NCBI GenBank assembly: GCA_963665075.1
Contig: OY762063.1
Location: forward strand, 1,550,001 to 1,614,000
Reading direction: 5' to 3'
Length of the DNA stretch: 64,000 nt
Origin: JAPULR01 sp963665075
GTDB taxonomy: Bacteria; Chloroflexota; Dehalococcoidia; Lucifugimonadales; GCA-2712585
Shown here: one piece after another, positions 1 to 7,947 of the stretch
Position numbering within the stretch: position 1 is the stretch's first letter
How the letters are laid out: each line of letters starts with the position of its first letter
Translations under genes and position numbers: made by a program
Notes under the pieces: generated by a model
What the model saw: the letters and a program-made list of their open reading frames with translations, nothing else
What the model was told of the DNA's origin: nothing
Database searches by the model: none

Positions 1-152
1 CTGGTAATGGGGGCGACGGAACTGACGACGCGAAAGCGTCCGTCGGAATCGGCCTCTTCTTCGCCGCCGCAGGCCTGGGCGAGGAGGAGCAGCAGGGCGG
101 CGACCAGGAAGGGGATTGTTCGCGCGAGCAGGGGCTTGGGCAGGTCAGGCAT
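1..152 (-). CDS. Solute-binding lipoprotein, probably metal (ZnuA-like), N-terminus only
   Basis: Only the first 50 codons are inside the window; the gene runs off the left edge. The ATG at 152 overlaps the last 8 bases of the upstream Fur-family gene. The peptide has a basic start, a hydrophobic stretch rich in Leu/Ala, and a lipobox-like A-Q-A-C followed by an acidic linker, so a lipoprotein is likely. The mature part begins R-V-V-S-S-V-A-P-I-T, resembling the first strand of zinc/manganese ABC transporter binding proteins. Coupling to a Fur/Zur-type regulator supports metal uptake. The metal cannot be told from this fragment. Confidence 0.6.
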   Translation of the reverse strand, partial: MPDLPKPLLARTIPFLVAALLLLLAQACGGEEEADSDGRFRVVSSVAPIT

Positions 153-588
153 CGGGGGCGCGGCCTTCCGGGTCGTTGCAGTTGGAGCAGGTGCCTGAGA
201 CGGTGAAGTTGTCCAGGTCGGGCGTGAAGTTGAACTCGGAGGTGAGGGCGCTGCGGAATTCGTCCAGGTAGTCGGGGGCGAGATCGTAGGCGACGGCGCA
301 TGAGCGGCATACCATATGGTGGTGCTTGGCGTCGGGGTCGGTGATTTCGAAGTGGAGGCGGTCGCCGATGGCGACTTCGGTGACGACGCCAATGCGCTTG
401 AAGAGATGGAGGGTGCGATAGACGGTGGCGATGTCCATGTAAGGATAGGTTTCGCGAGCCTTGCGGAAGACTTCGTCGACGCCCATGTGGCCGCCGCCCT
501 GGGAGACGGCGTTGAGGATGAGGAGCCGCTGGGGCGTGAGGCGGACGCCGCTTTCACGGAGATGTTGGAGGATGTCTTGTTGAGTCAT
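145..588 (-). CDS. Fur-family metalloregulator (Zur-like)
   Basis: A 147-residue protein of normal Fur length. The N-terminal winged helix contains G-V-R-L-T-P-Q-R and the recognition-helix segment A-T-V-Y-R-T-L. The dimerisation half has the H-H-H-M-V-C-R-S-C metal site around residues 88-96 and a C-terminal C-S-N-C pair that would hold structural zinc. Proteins of this family bind operator DNA when loaded with metal and repress uptake genes. The next gene, overlapping by 8 bases, is a probable metal-binding lipoprotein, which favours Zur over Fur or PerR, but this is inference. Confidence 0.85.
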   Translation of the reverse strand: MTQQDILQHLRESGVRLTPQRLLILNAVSQGGGHMGVDEVFRKARETYPYMDIATVYRTLHLFKRIGVVTEVAIGDRLHFEITDPDAKHHHMVCRSCAVAYDLAPDYLDEFRSALTSEFNFTPDLDNFTVSGTCSNCNDPEGRAPDA

Positions 589-605
589 GGCGCAAGGGGT
601 ATCAG

Positions 606-655
606 TTGCAATTGGTTGCGAATGCTTATAGTAACAGGAAGGGAAGGGATGTCAA
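606..655 (-). promoter_or_regulatory. Promoter and putative operator of the Fur-family gene
   Basis: On the minus strand TTGACA (655-650) and TACTAT (633-628) are separated by 16 bp, placing a start near 621. A small inverted repeat GCAA-TTGG-TTGC at 608-619 lies right at the predicted start and could be an autoregulatory operator. The promoter match is good; the operator role is inferred. Confidence 0.5.
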
Positions 656-725
656 GAGAGGGGGGAGTTTCACCCCCCATCGAGGCGGGAGGGAGAAGAT
701 GGGACGGATTCCAAGGGATATGGTC

Positions 726-1295
726 TCAACCCTCCTGGGAGCGGCGCTGGCGGCGGGCCTGGCGCATGAAGTGGCGCAGGAGGGCGCCGTCGAAGCCCAG
801 GGCCGCGGCGTGTTGGGCGGCCGACTCGGCGGCGTCTTCGTCGCCCAGGTATGCGTGGGCGAGGGCGCCGATGGCGTAGGCGGAGGGGGATTGGTCGTTC
901 AGTTCCAGTGTTCTGGCCACGTCCTCCAGGGCCATTTCCGGGCGTCCCAACTCCCATAGCGCGGCGGCGCGGTTGTTGTAGGCGTCGGCGTGGTTGGGGT
1001 TGAGACGCACGGCGTTGGAGAAGTCCTCCACGGCGGGCAGCTGCTCCTTCAGGTGGACGTGGGCGAGGCCGCGGTTGTAGTAGGCCTCGGCGTTGTCGGG
1101 GTCGAGACGGAGAACCTGGTCGAAGTCGCGGATGGCGAGGATGGGTTCGACAAGCTGGCCGTAGAGGACGCCGCGGCGGTAGTATGCGCCGGCGTCGGCG
1201 GGGTCTTCTTCGATGATGGTCGTCAATTCCGTAACGGACTGGTGAAGACGCTGAATCTCGGCGTCGGCGTTATCGTTAGGCTGAGGAGATTGCAT
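726..1295 (-). CDS. Tetratricopeptide repeat protein
   Basis: A 189-residue protein consisting almost entirely of TPR helices. Three consecutive repeats carry the typical A-Y-Y-R-R-G, A-Y-Y-N-R-G and A-Y-N-N-R-A signatures with D-P-D-N/N-P-N-H turns, followed by a fourth, more divergent repeat. No signal peptide or membrane segment is visible, so it is probably a cytosolic scaffold for protein contacts. It lies just downstream of the tRNA-Pro gene on the same strand. No specific partner can be named. Confidence 0.8.
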   Translation of the reverse strand: MQSPQPNDNADAEIQRLHQSVTELTTIIEEDPADAGAYYRRGVLYGQLVEPILAIRDFDQVLRLDPDNAEAYYNRGLAHVHLKEQLPAVEDFSNAVRLNPNHADAYNNRAAALWELGRPEMALEDVARTLELNDQSPSAYAIGALAHAYLGDEDAAESAAQHAAALGFDGALLRHFMRQARRQRRSQEG

Positions 1296-1327
1296 AAGGA
1301 AGAGTCAAAGTGGATGAGAAATGAAAG

Positions 1328-1401
1328 TCGGGGAGCCGGGATTTGAACCCGGGGCCTCTACGTCCCGAACGTAGCGCGCTGCCAAACTGCGCCACTCCCC
1401 G
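1328..1401 (-). tRNA. tRNA-Pro (anticodon CGG)
   Basis: A 74-nt cloverleaf: acceptor arms CGGGGAG/CTCCCCG with discriminator A at 1328, D arm GCGC/GCGC, anticodon stem CTACG/CGTAG around loop TTCGGGA (anticodon CGG), and T arm CCGGG/CCCGG around TTCAAAT. CCA is not encoded. Confidence 0.95.
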
Positions 1402-1421
1402 TAGATGTGGACAACCCTGTA

Positions 1422-1451
1422 ATTGTAGCCGTCGAGGGGCGGATGGGGCAA
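1422..1451 (-). promoter_or_regulatory. Promoter of tRNA-Pro
   Basis: Minus-strand TTGCCC (1451-1446) and TACAAT (1427-1422) are 18 bp apart, predicting a start about a dozen bases upstream of the tRNA 5' end. Confidence 0.5.
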
Positions 1452-1461
1452 GGGGCAAGGG

Positions 1462-1490
1462 TTGACAGTGCAACAACTCAATGATAAGTT
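1462..1490 (+). promoter_or_regulatory. Possible promoter of the family 5 substrate-binding gene
   Basis: TTGACA at 1462-1467 is followed by AT-rich ATGATAAGTT at 1481-1490, in which only a weak -10 can be placed (GATAAG with 15 bp or TAAGTT with 17 bp spacing). It would give a leader of about 95 nt before the ATG at 1593. Confidence 0.35.
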
Positions 1491-1592
1491 TACGGCTACT
1501 TCAAACGCGCCTCTGGATTTCTAGGAGGGGCGGCCCGTTGGTGCGGGTTCGATTATCAGGGTTAAGCCAAAACTTCTACACTAGGAGGCAAC

Positions 1593-3413
1593 ATGGTGAC
1601 CTTACCCAGCAAACTACTAAGAAAGAGTGCGCTATTGGCCTTGCTGGTCGCGGCGTCGCTGGCGCTGGTGATAGCGGCCTGCGGCACGGACGACGACGAT
1701 GACGACGCGGCCCCCGCGCCTGCGGCCACGATGGCGCCCACGGCGGCGCCCGCCACCGCAGCGCCGGCGCCCACGGCGGCCCCAACGCCGGCGCCCACCC
1801 CGGAGCCTGAGCCGGAACTCGTGAGCCCCAGGCTCATCGTCTCCATGGCGCCGCCCACCCACCAGGTGAGGCTGCCGTACATGACGTTCCAGAGCTCCAG
1901 CGGACCTCTCCACAACCTGTATGACTACATGGTTGGCAAGGAACGCAAGACCGCCGCCGTGGAGAACACCCACGTCGCCGAGTCCTGGGAGGTCGATGAG
2001 ACCGCCAAAATCTGGACCTTCCAGATGAAGGAAGGCATCCCCTACTACATGAACGGGGAAGCCAGCGACATCATGTTCGACCCCATAGACATTCGTTGGA
2101 CGTGGTTGTTGCAGGCAGGCACGGAGTCCGAAAGGTCCAACAACTCCGGCACCTACGGCCCCTGGCTGGCCACCGAAGACGGCAGCGACATTGTCATCGA
2201 TGGCAACACTGTCACCTTCAATTTGGACATCGTTCACCCGGACATGAACGTCTACGTGTCAGAGGACTGGACGTTCGGCCTCATCAGCAAGGAGTACTGG
2301 GATTCCGTAGGCGGCGAGGATGGCTACATCGACCATCCCATCGGCATGGGCGCCTTCAGCTTCGTGGAGTACGTGGACAACCAGCACTTCCTGCTGGAGA
2401 AGAACGTCGGCCACTACCGCAAGGAGCCCTACTTCGACGAGCTTATGTTCCTGTGGAACAAGGAGCCCGCGACTATCCAGGCCCAGCTGCTGACCGACGA
2501 GGTGCACATTGGAGTGCTGCCGACCGACCAGCATGACCTGGTAATATCCGAGGGCTTGAAGATTGCCAAGAGCACTCTGCCCAGCTTCCACATGTGGGGC
2601 ACCATACCCTACTACCAGCCCGTGGGCTTCAGGGGCGGTGAGACTCCCAACTATGACGAGACGGTTCCGACCCGGAACGTCAAGGTAAGGGAAGCTCTGA
2701 ACATAGCCATCGACCGGGCGAAGATTAACGAGTCCTTCTTCAAGAACGACGCCATTCCCAGCGCGGTTTCGCACATGGCGGAGTGGTGGGACTTCTTCCA
2801 GGACCGTTGGGCGCCCTATCCCGGCCCCGACGGCAAGACCGGCGCGGCTGGCGGCTGGCCGTATCCCTACGACCCGGAAAGAGCCAAGGAGTTGCTGGCA
2901 GAGGCCGGCTATCCCGAAGGCTTCGAGCTGGACTTCTTCGCTCCCACCAACCTGGGCGGCTTGCCGGAGATCCCGGACGTTGGAGAAGCCATAACTGCCA
3001 TGTGGGAAGAGATCGGCATCAAGGTCAACCTGACAGTTTCGGAGTACGCCCCCGTTCAGGCCATGTACAGCGACCGCGCCATGAACGGAAAGATCGGCAT
3101 GATTCGCTGGTCCCTGAACCCGCCGTCGGCGGGCATGGGCTGGCTGTGGTACGAGGCCACCAGGCCCTACTACGAGTACCAGTTCATCACGGACTGGAAG
3201 CGAAACGTGGACACCATCGCCGACCCCGACATTCGGGTGCAGGAGTTCATCAAGCTTGGTGACTTCTGGTACGACAACTACCTGAGCATCCCCTTGCTGT
3301 GGGTGTTCGGCAAGGCCGTCTTCAACCCGTCCGTGCTGGAAGGCTACGAGGTCAGCCACGTGCACTTCGGCCCCGTTCGCTACCACGAGTACACCGTACC
3401 CGTCTACCAGTAA
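1593..3413 (+). CDS. ABC transporter substrate-binding lipoprotein, family 5 (peptide/oligopeptide type)
   Basis: A 606-residue extracytoplasmic binding protein. The ATG at 1593 follows an AGGAGG ribosome site at 1584-1589. The N-terminus has a basic region, hydrophobic core and lipobox I-A-A-C at about residues 27-30, then an acidic patch and a long Pro/Ala/Thr linker (to about residue 75), typical of a surface lipoprotein. The rest has the length and two-lobe layout of SBP_bac_5 proteins (E-S-W-E-V near residue 130; V-R-E-A-L-N-I-A-I-D near 370). No permease or ATPase genes are adjacent, so its partners are encoded elsewhere. The ligand is unknown; peptides are the family default. Confidence 0.85.
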   Translation: MVTLPSKLLRKSALLALLVAASLALVIAACGTDDDDDDAAPAPAATMAPTAAPATAAPAPTAAPTPAPTPEPEPELVSPRLIVSMAPPTHQVRLPYMTFQSSSGPLHNLYDYMVGKERKTAAVENTHVAESWEVDETAKIWTFQMKEGIPYYMNGEASDIMFDPIDIRWTWLLQAGTESERSNNSGTYGPWLATEDGSDIVIDGNTVTFNLDIVHPDMNVYVSEDWTFGLISKEYWDSVGGEDGYIDHPIGMGAFSFVEYVDNQHFLLEKNVGHYRKEPYFDELMFLWNKEPATIQAQLLTDEVHIGVLPTDQHDLVISEGLKIAKSTLPSFHMWGTIPYYQPVGFRGGETPNYDETVPTRNVKVREALNIAIDRAKINESFFKNDAIPSAVSHMAEWWDFFQDRWAPYPGPDGKTGAAGGWPYPYDPERAKELLAEAGYPEGFELDFFAPTNLGGLPEIPDVGEAITAMWEEIGIKVNLTVSEYAPVQAMYSDRAMNGKIGMIRWSLNPPSAGMGWLWYEATRPYYEYQFITDWKRNVDTIADPDIRVQEFIKLGDFWYDNYLSIPLLWVFGKAVFNPSVLEGYEVSHVHFGPVRYHEYTVPVYQ

Positions 3414-3450
3414 ACCCGTCGCGAGACGGTAGGCAATCAGAGAACGCTGT

Positions 3451-3483
3451 GCCCCGGCCCCTCCCTTTAGTGGGGGCCGGGGC
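3451..3483 (+). terminator. Hairpin terminator after the substrate-binding gene
   Basis: GCCCCGGCCCC (3451-3461) pairs perfectly with GGGGCCGGGGC (3473-3483). There is no downstream T-run, so it may act as a 3' stabiliser as much as a terminator. Confidence 0.55.
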
Positions 3484-3503
3484 GCAGGAAACGCCCCACC
3501 CCG

Positions 3504-4088
3504 TTGTCGCAAGGAGGCAACGTCATAGGACGCACTAGCGGAATCCCCCTGTCCACCCTCTTCGGATCCCTCGGACGCGGTCGCCGGGCCCTTCCGGCTC
3601 TTGTCGCCGCGTTGCTTCTTCTGAGTTGTCTCGCCCTGGTAGCCTGCGGCGGCGGGGACGGCGATGACGGGGGAACAGGGACTACGGACCAACAGGCGAC
3701 GCCTTCGGGCGGGGCGGCTCCGGCAACCCCAACTCCGGCCAGCGGCGGGCTGACTCCCACCGGGACCTTCACGGAGGAGGAACTGATTCTGCCGCAACAG
3801 TGGGAGTCGTTCGAAGTAGAATTGGTCTTGGGAGATCGAGTCGTTGCTACGTACACTTCGGTTCCCAAGGCCGTAGGGGGATTCGCCGAATCCGGGGCCG
3901 AGGGCAGGCCGGGGCTAATCTTCAACGTGAACGATCCTATCGGCGATTCCATCTATCAAGGGGATCAGTTGGCGGACGGCGGCACGGAGTTTACCGCAGA
4001 GCTGGACGGAACCTACGAATTGACCTTCCTGAACCCGGTGGTCCGAAACCTGCAGGAAGTCAAGCTGGAATACACAATCAACCCATAG
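3504..4088 (+). CDS. Lipoprotein with C-terminal GOLD/emp24-like beta domain
   Basis: Up to 194 residues: signal segment ending in a V-A-C lipobox (about residues 46-48), a Gly/Asp/Thr/Pro linker, and a C-terminal beta domain with G-T-Y-E-L-T-F-L-N and K-L-E-Y-T-I, the layout of GOLD/emp24-like beta sandwiches. It is probably anchored outside the cytoplasmic membrane; its role is unknown. The start is uncertain: TTG at 3504 precedes a strong AAGGAGG (3511-3517), which would be wasted inside the gene. The codon at the right distance from that site is ATA at 3525, so a rare start or a mutated ATG is possible. Confidence 0.7.
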   Translation: MSQGGNVIGRTSGIPLSTLFGSLGRGRRALPALVAALLLLSCLALVACGGGDGDDGGTGTTDQQATPSGGAAPATPTPASGGLTPTGTFTEEELILPQQWESFEVELVLGDRVVATYTSVPKAVGGFAESGAEGRPGLIFNVNDPIGDSIYQGDQLADGGTEFTAELDGTYELTFLNPVVRNLQEVKLEYTINP

Positions 4089-4216
4089 AGATTTCCTCAA
4101 CACACTAAAGAAGAATGACCGCCCTGGCGGTTGCCAGCCCAGCATTGATACGAGGCGCTGCGACGGTTACGGCGGTTTTGCTTTTGTGGGGGAGGGAGGG
4201 TTGGCGGCGGTTATGC

Positions 4217-5728
4217 CTAACGGCGGATGAGGTCTGAGATTTTTTCGCCGATCATGATGCAGGTGGCGTTGGGATTCACGCGAACCACGTCAGGCATGAT
4301 GGAGGCGTCGGCGACGCGCAGGCCCTCAAGTCCGTGGACGCGTCCGTACTGGTCGACAACCGCCATCGGGTCGGCGGCGGGGCCCATCTTGCAGGTGCCG
4401 GAGGAGTGGTGGCCCGTGGTTACGTTCTCCAGAATCCATTGATTCAAGGACTCCTCCGACGCCATTTCTGCGTCGTTGGGGGCGGCGCGTTCGGCCAGCA
4501 AGCCTTTCATGGCAGGACTCTCCGCCAATTCCATCGCAAGGTGTACGCCTTCCCGCACGCGGGCCAGGTCCCAGTCGTCCTGCAGGTAGTTGTATTCGAG
4601 ATGGGGCGGCGCTGAAACGTCGGCGGAGGTGAGGGTGAGCCGTCCCGCGCCGCGGGCGTATTCGAGGCAGGCGCTCAGGCGGGTGTGAGGGACGCCATCG
4701 AAGACCCAGCGGTTGTCCACGCTGATGGACATGTCATGGGGAGTGTCGGAGCCTGTGGCGGTGTAACGGAGGAAGGCGACGGTCAATAGGGAGTCCTTAG
4801 GCGTCATTGAAGCGTCCCGGTACATGACGCCGGAGACTGGGTGATTTCGCAGGTTCCTACCCACTCCTGGAAGGCGATGCTTCGTTTCGATGCCCATTTC
4901 GACCAGGTGGTCTTCGGGGCCGATGCCGGAGCGCATGAGTAGCATGGGGGAGCCGAAGGCCCCGGCGCTGCAAACGATTTCGTGGCCGTAGACGCGGAAT
5001 GTCTGCCCGTCGCTGATTACTTCGACGCCGACGGCGCGGTTTCCTTCCAGGAGAATCCTACGCACCAGGGCGTTGCCGCGGATGGTCAGGTTGAGGCGAT
5101 GCCGGGCGGGGTCCAGGTATGCCATAGAGGTGTTGACGCGGAGGCCGCCGACGTTGCTGACGGGGTAGGCGCCAACGCCGGCGGCGTCAGGTAGGTTCAC
5201 GTCGAGGCTTTCGGGGAAGCCCTTGTCGAGGCAGGCCTGGTAGAAGGCGCGCAGGTTCGGTTCCCACTCGGATTGTGGGACCCGTCGCACTGGCAGAGGG
5301 CCGTTCTTGTTGTGGAAGTCGCCGCCGAAGTCCAGGTCGCGCTCGATGCGGAGGTAGCAGGGTAGGACGTTCCGGTAGGACCATTCGGGGTTGCCCCATT
5401 CCGCCCAGGAATCAAAGTCGTGGGTGGCGCCGCGGAGGAAGATGGAGCTGTTGATTGTGCTGGTGCCGCCCATAGCCCGGCCGGAGGGCATGAGCATGGG
5501 TTCGGTCTTTTGGGGGTTGGCGCGGGCGGCGTAGTTGCGGACGTGGGGGTCTTCGTAGCCGGCCATGACGTGATAGCCGCGGGCAAGGAGTTCGGGCAGG
5601 CGCTCGGCGTTGGGGTAGTCCGGCCCGTCCTCCAGGAGCAGGACGGAGCGGTTGGGGTCTTCGGAGAGGCGGGCGGCGAGGGGAGCGCCGGCGGAACCGG
5701 CGCCGATGACTATGACGTCGTAGCGCAA
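4217..5728 (-). CDS. GMC-family FAD-dependent oxidoreductase (alcohol/choline dehydrogenase-like)
   Basis: A 503-residue flavoprotein. The N-terminal Rossmann motif V-I-G-A-G-S-A-G binds FAD, followed by the GMC signature region G-R-A-M-G-G-T-S-T-I-N at about residue 83. The C-terminal half holds the active-site region H-H-S-S-G-T-C-K-M-G and the closing N-P-N-A-T-C-I-M-I-G flavin segment. Such enzymes oxidise alcohols to aldehydes with FAD as acceptor. No signal peptide is visible, so it is probably cytosolic. No adjacent betaine-aldehyde dehydrogenase or other pathway gene defines the substrate. Confidence 0.9.
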   Translation of the reverse strand: MRYDVIVIGAGSAGAPLAARLSEDPNRSVLLLEDGPDYPNAERLPELLARGYHVMAGYEDPHVRNYAARANPQKTEPMLMPSGRAMGGTSTINSSIFLRGATHDFDSWAEWGNPEWSYRNVLPCYLRIERDLDFGGDFHNKNGPLPVRRVPQSEWEPNLRAFYQACLDKGFPESLDVNLPDAAGVGAYPVSNVGGLRVNTSMAYLDPARHRLNLTIRGNALVRRILLEGNRAVGVEVISDGQTFRVYGHEIVCSAGAFGSPMLLMRSGIGPEDHLVEMGIETKHRLPGVGRNLRNHPVSGVMYRDASMTPKDSLLTVAFLRYTATGSDTPHDMSISVDNRWVFDGVPHTRLSACLEYARGAGRLTLTSADVSAPPHLEYNYLQDDWDLARVREGVHLAMELAESPAMKGLLAERAAPNDAEMASEESLNQWILENVTTGHHSSGTCKMGPAADPMAVVDQYGRVHGLEGLRVADASIMPDVVRVNPNATCIMIGEKISDLIRR

Positions 5729-5764
5729 GGGGGGAACCTCCGATGTGGGTTTGGCGAAGGGGGA

Positions 5765-5850
5765 ATCACCCCCATCCTAACCTTCCTCCATCTCAGGGGA
5801 AAGGGACAAGAGGGGATGGATTCCCGCCTGCGCGGGAAGGACGAAGGGGA
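5765..5850. repeat. Short palindromic intergenic repeats
   Basis: The gap before the PH-domain gene contains an ATCACCCCCATCC-type segment and a GGATTCCCGCCTGCGCGGGAA palindrome. Related copies occur near 7733-7765, 7820-7930, 27825-27855 and 43470-43490. They look like REP-type elements; no gene is visible. Confidence 0.5.
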
Positions 5851-5864
5851 TTTGGGTGTGGGGG

Positions 5865-6422
5865 TTACTGCTTGGATTCCATGCGGGAAAGGATGTCGCG
5901 GATTTCCGCCAGGAGTTCGATGGTGACGGCGGGGGCTGCGGCCTGGGCCGCGGCGGCGCTTGTGGTTTCCGCCCCGCCTTCCAGAACCATCTGTCGCTGA
6001 CGAAGGATGGCGTCCCGCAAGGCGACGGCGTCCACCACGCCGACGAGGTCTCCCTCGCTGCCGCCGTCCTGTCCGGAGCCGCCCGCGGTCTCAATCTTGA
6101 GGCCGCGAATGCCGCAATAGCGCATCCAGGGGTCGTCGTGGAGACGAACATCGGTCACGCGATTGAGGGGTATGGTCGCCTCCTTGCGGAAGAAGACGCC
6201 CTTGTTCACCTGGATGGCGTTGGTGGTGAGACGGGCGGACATGCGCCGCAGGTATTCGGGGGTGTACCACCGGGCGAAAAGCAATCCGAAGGGGATGAAC
6301 GGGATGCCGACGACGGTGATTACCATGAAGAATACCAGCACGCCGGCCAGGTATTTCTTCACCATAGGGTCGAATTCGGCGATTTGGATGGTTTCGCCTG
6401 TGACGTCAGGCTGGTCAATCAT
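5865..6422 (-). CDS. Membrane-associated bacterial PH-domain protein (YdbS/bPH2-like)
   Basis: A 185-residue protein. Residues about 24-52 are hydrophobic and would form one or two membrane segments. They are followed by a beta-rich stretch with R-L-T-T-N-A-I-Q-V and P-L-N-R-V-T-D-V-R, the characteristic pattern of the bacterial PH-like domain (DUF304/YdbS). A low-complexity Ala-rich linker near residues 150-165 leads to a short C-terminal helix. Function is unknown; the family is generally membrane-linked. It stands alone between the GMC oxidoreductase and an SDR on the same strand. Confidence 0.75.
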   Translation of the reverse strand: MIDQPDVTGETIQIAEFDPMVKKYLAGVLVFFMVITVVGIPFIPFGLLFARWYTPEYLRRMSARLTTNAIQVNKGVFFRKEATIPLNRVTDVRLHDDPWMRYCGIRGLKIETAGGSGQDGGSEGDLVGVVDAVALRDAILRQRQMVLEGGAETTSAAAAQAAAPAVTIELLAEIRDILSRMESKQ

Positions 6423-6462
6423 TATGGATCTCCTTTCGAGAGTGAGTTGATGGAGAAGGGTA

Positions 6463-7293
6463 TTAGTACATCATCGCGCCGCCGGCCACGGGAATGGACA
6501 GGCCGGTCAGGTAATCAGACTGGCTGGAAGCCAGAAAGGCGGCGGTATCGGCCACGTCGTCGCCGTCGGCCACGCGGCCCAGGGGTATGACCTTGGCGCG
6601 TTCGGCAAACATGCGGGCCCGGTATTCTTCCGTAGATTCGCCTTCAGGCGCAAGGACCGCGGCGATGCCTGTGATTCTCTCCGTTTCGACAAGACCGGGG
6701 CAGATGGCGTTGACGTTTATGCCGTGGGGCGCAAGCTCCAACGCCAAGGACTGGGTGAAGCCGATGAGGGCGAATTTGGAGGCGCAGTACGCGGCGTAGC
6801 GGGCGATGCCCTGCTTGCCCGCGCCGGAGGAGATGACGATGATTTTTCCCTTGCGGCGGTCGCGAAGCATCCGGCGGGCGACGGCGCGGGAGCAGAGGAA
6901 GGTCCCCTTGACGTTGACGCGCTGGACAGCGTCCCAGGCGTCTTCCTCAAGTTCGACGACGGGGACGCGGTCGGGGCCCGCGGCGGAGCCGGCGTTGTTG
7001 ACGAGAATGTCGATGGGGCCGAGGGTTTCGGAAGTTTCGCGTACCATCGCTTCCACCTGAGCGGCGTTGGAAACGTCGGCGATGACGCTGACGGAGCGGC
7101 GGCCCAGGCTTTGAATCTCATCTACGACGCTATCGACGCCGCGCCAACCGTCGGCGGCGTGGGGATTGGATGTGACGTCGTTGACGGCCACGTCGGCGCC
7201 TTCCCGAGCCAGGCGGACGGCGATGGCGCGTCCGATGCCGTTCCGACCTCCGGCGCCGGTTATGAGGGCGACTTTGCCTTGCAGGTTGTACAT
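6463..7293 (-). CDS. Short-chain dehydrogenase/reductase
   Basis: With the ATG at 7293 (M-Y-N-L-Q-G-K) the protein has 276 residues; an in-frame start at 7356 would add an unlikely 21-residue leader. Classical SDR motifs are present: V-A-L-I-T-G-A-G-G with G-I-G-R-A for the dinucleotide, N-N-A-G, an active-site S-S-G-A-G segment, Y-A-A-Y-C-A-S-K catalytic Tyr/Lys, and C-P-G-L-V-E-T. It probably acts on an NAD(P)-dependent alcohol/ketone or 3-oxoacyl substrate in the cytosol. The substrate is not evident. Confidence 0.9.
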   Translation of the reverse strand: MYNLQGKVALITGAGGRNGIGRAIAVRLAREGADVAVNDVTSNPHAADGWRGVDSVVDEIQSLGRRSVSVIADVSNAAQVEAMVRETSETLGPIDILVNNAGSAAGPDRVPVVELEEDAWDAVQRVNVKGTFLCSRAVARRMLRDRRKGKIIVISSGAGKQGIARYAAYCASKFALIGFTQSLALELAPHGINVNAICPGLVETERITGIAAVLAPEGESTEEYRARMFAERAKVIPLGRVADGDDVADTAAFLASSQSDYLTGLSIPVAGGAMMY

Positions 7294-7369
7294 TTCATAT
7301 TCTACCAGTGTTCGCGGGTTTGGCGGGATTCTCTGAATGTTACACCTTCCGGGCATATATCATCAAACG

Positions 7370-7642
7370 GGGGGAGGGGGCGGTTGTTGTTGTAGAATTA
7401 TTCGTTTCTTTCGTACTCGTTTTTTTCTGTGGGGGGACTAGAATGGTGTTTTTATAGCTGATTCGGGGGTAATTTTGGATTCGTTTTTGTTGTAGTGAAA
7501 ACGAATAGCGATTCGTTTCGTTGTTGTAGAGACATGGATGGCGACGAGTTTTGGGAGGGCGGTTATTTGCTTGTGGGTTTCGCCTATATGTTTCATGTAG
7601 GGGATGATAGCAGAGGGATGGGGTTGGTGGCAAGGGGGAGTT
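7370..7642 (-). repeat. Dispersed repeat, copy A (about 270 bp, no credible ORF)
   Basis: A T/G-rich segment (A/C-rich on the minus strand) that matches the segment at 52577-52887 in opposite orientation. Long conserved blocks include one around CTGTGG, one around ATTCGGGGG, and a block of more than 50 bases around TTGTGGGTTTCGCC. Copy B has about 40 extra bases. Translations differ between copies, arguing against coding. Function is unknown. Confidence 0.7.
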
Positions 7643-7947
7643 GGCAGTTTTGGGGGGCGAGACCTCACCCCTTCGACAAGCTCAGGACAGGCCCAGCCCT
7701 CTCCCATCCTGGGAGAGGGGGTAGGGAGAAGAGGGGATGGATTCCCGCCGTCGCGGGAATGACGGATGGGGGTTGAAGGGGGAAGGGATGAGACGGGAGG
7801 CGGGGTACGTCACCCCCATCCCTTCGACAATCTCAGGACGGGACTAATCTTTCCCCCGTCACGGGGAAAGAGGTCTGGTCTTCACGCCCATCCGTCAAGG
7901 GATTAAGGGACAAGCTGGGTTCCCGCTTTTGCGGAAACAAGAGGCTG
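7643..7947. repeat. Intergenic REP-like repeats downstream of korB
   Basis: No gene is visible here. Two copies of a palindromic repeat containing CTTCGACAAGCTCAGGACAG or a close variant lie at 7669-7693 and 7820-7841, with GGATTCCCGC-type palindromes at 7739-7765 and 7918-7935. The encoded peptides (F-D-K-L-R-T-G, P-E-L-V-E-G) are those of a widely dispersed bacterial intergenic repeat. Confidence 0.6.

Noticed and set aside
2259..3797. 512-codon open frame on the minus strand
   Set aside because: Antisense to the family 5 binding-protein gene and part of the next lipoprotein, and it crosses the terminator at 3451-3483; no recognisable domain.
7340..7633. Possible small protein on the minus strand in the repeat
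   Set aside because: The other copy of the repeat translates differently and contains length changes, so the conserved unit is DNA or RNA, not protein.
7669..7841. Peptides F-D-K-L-R-T-G and P-E-L-V-E-G as coding signal
   Set aside because: They come from a widely dispersed palindromic intergenic repeat and are not part of real genes.
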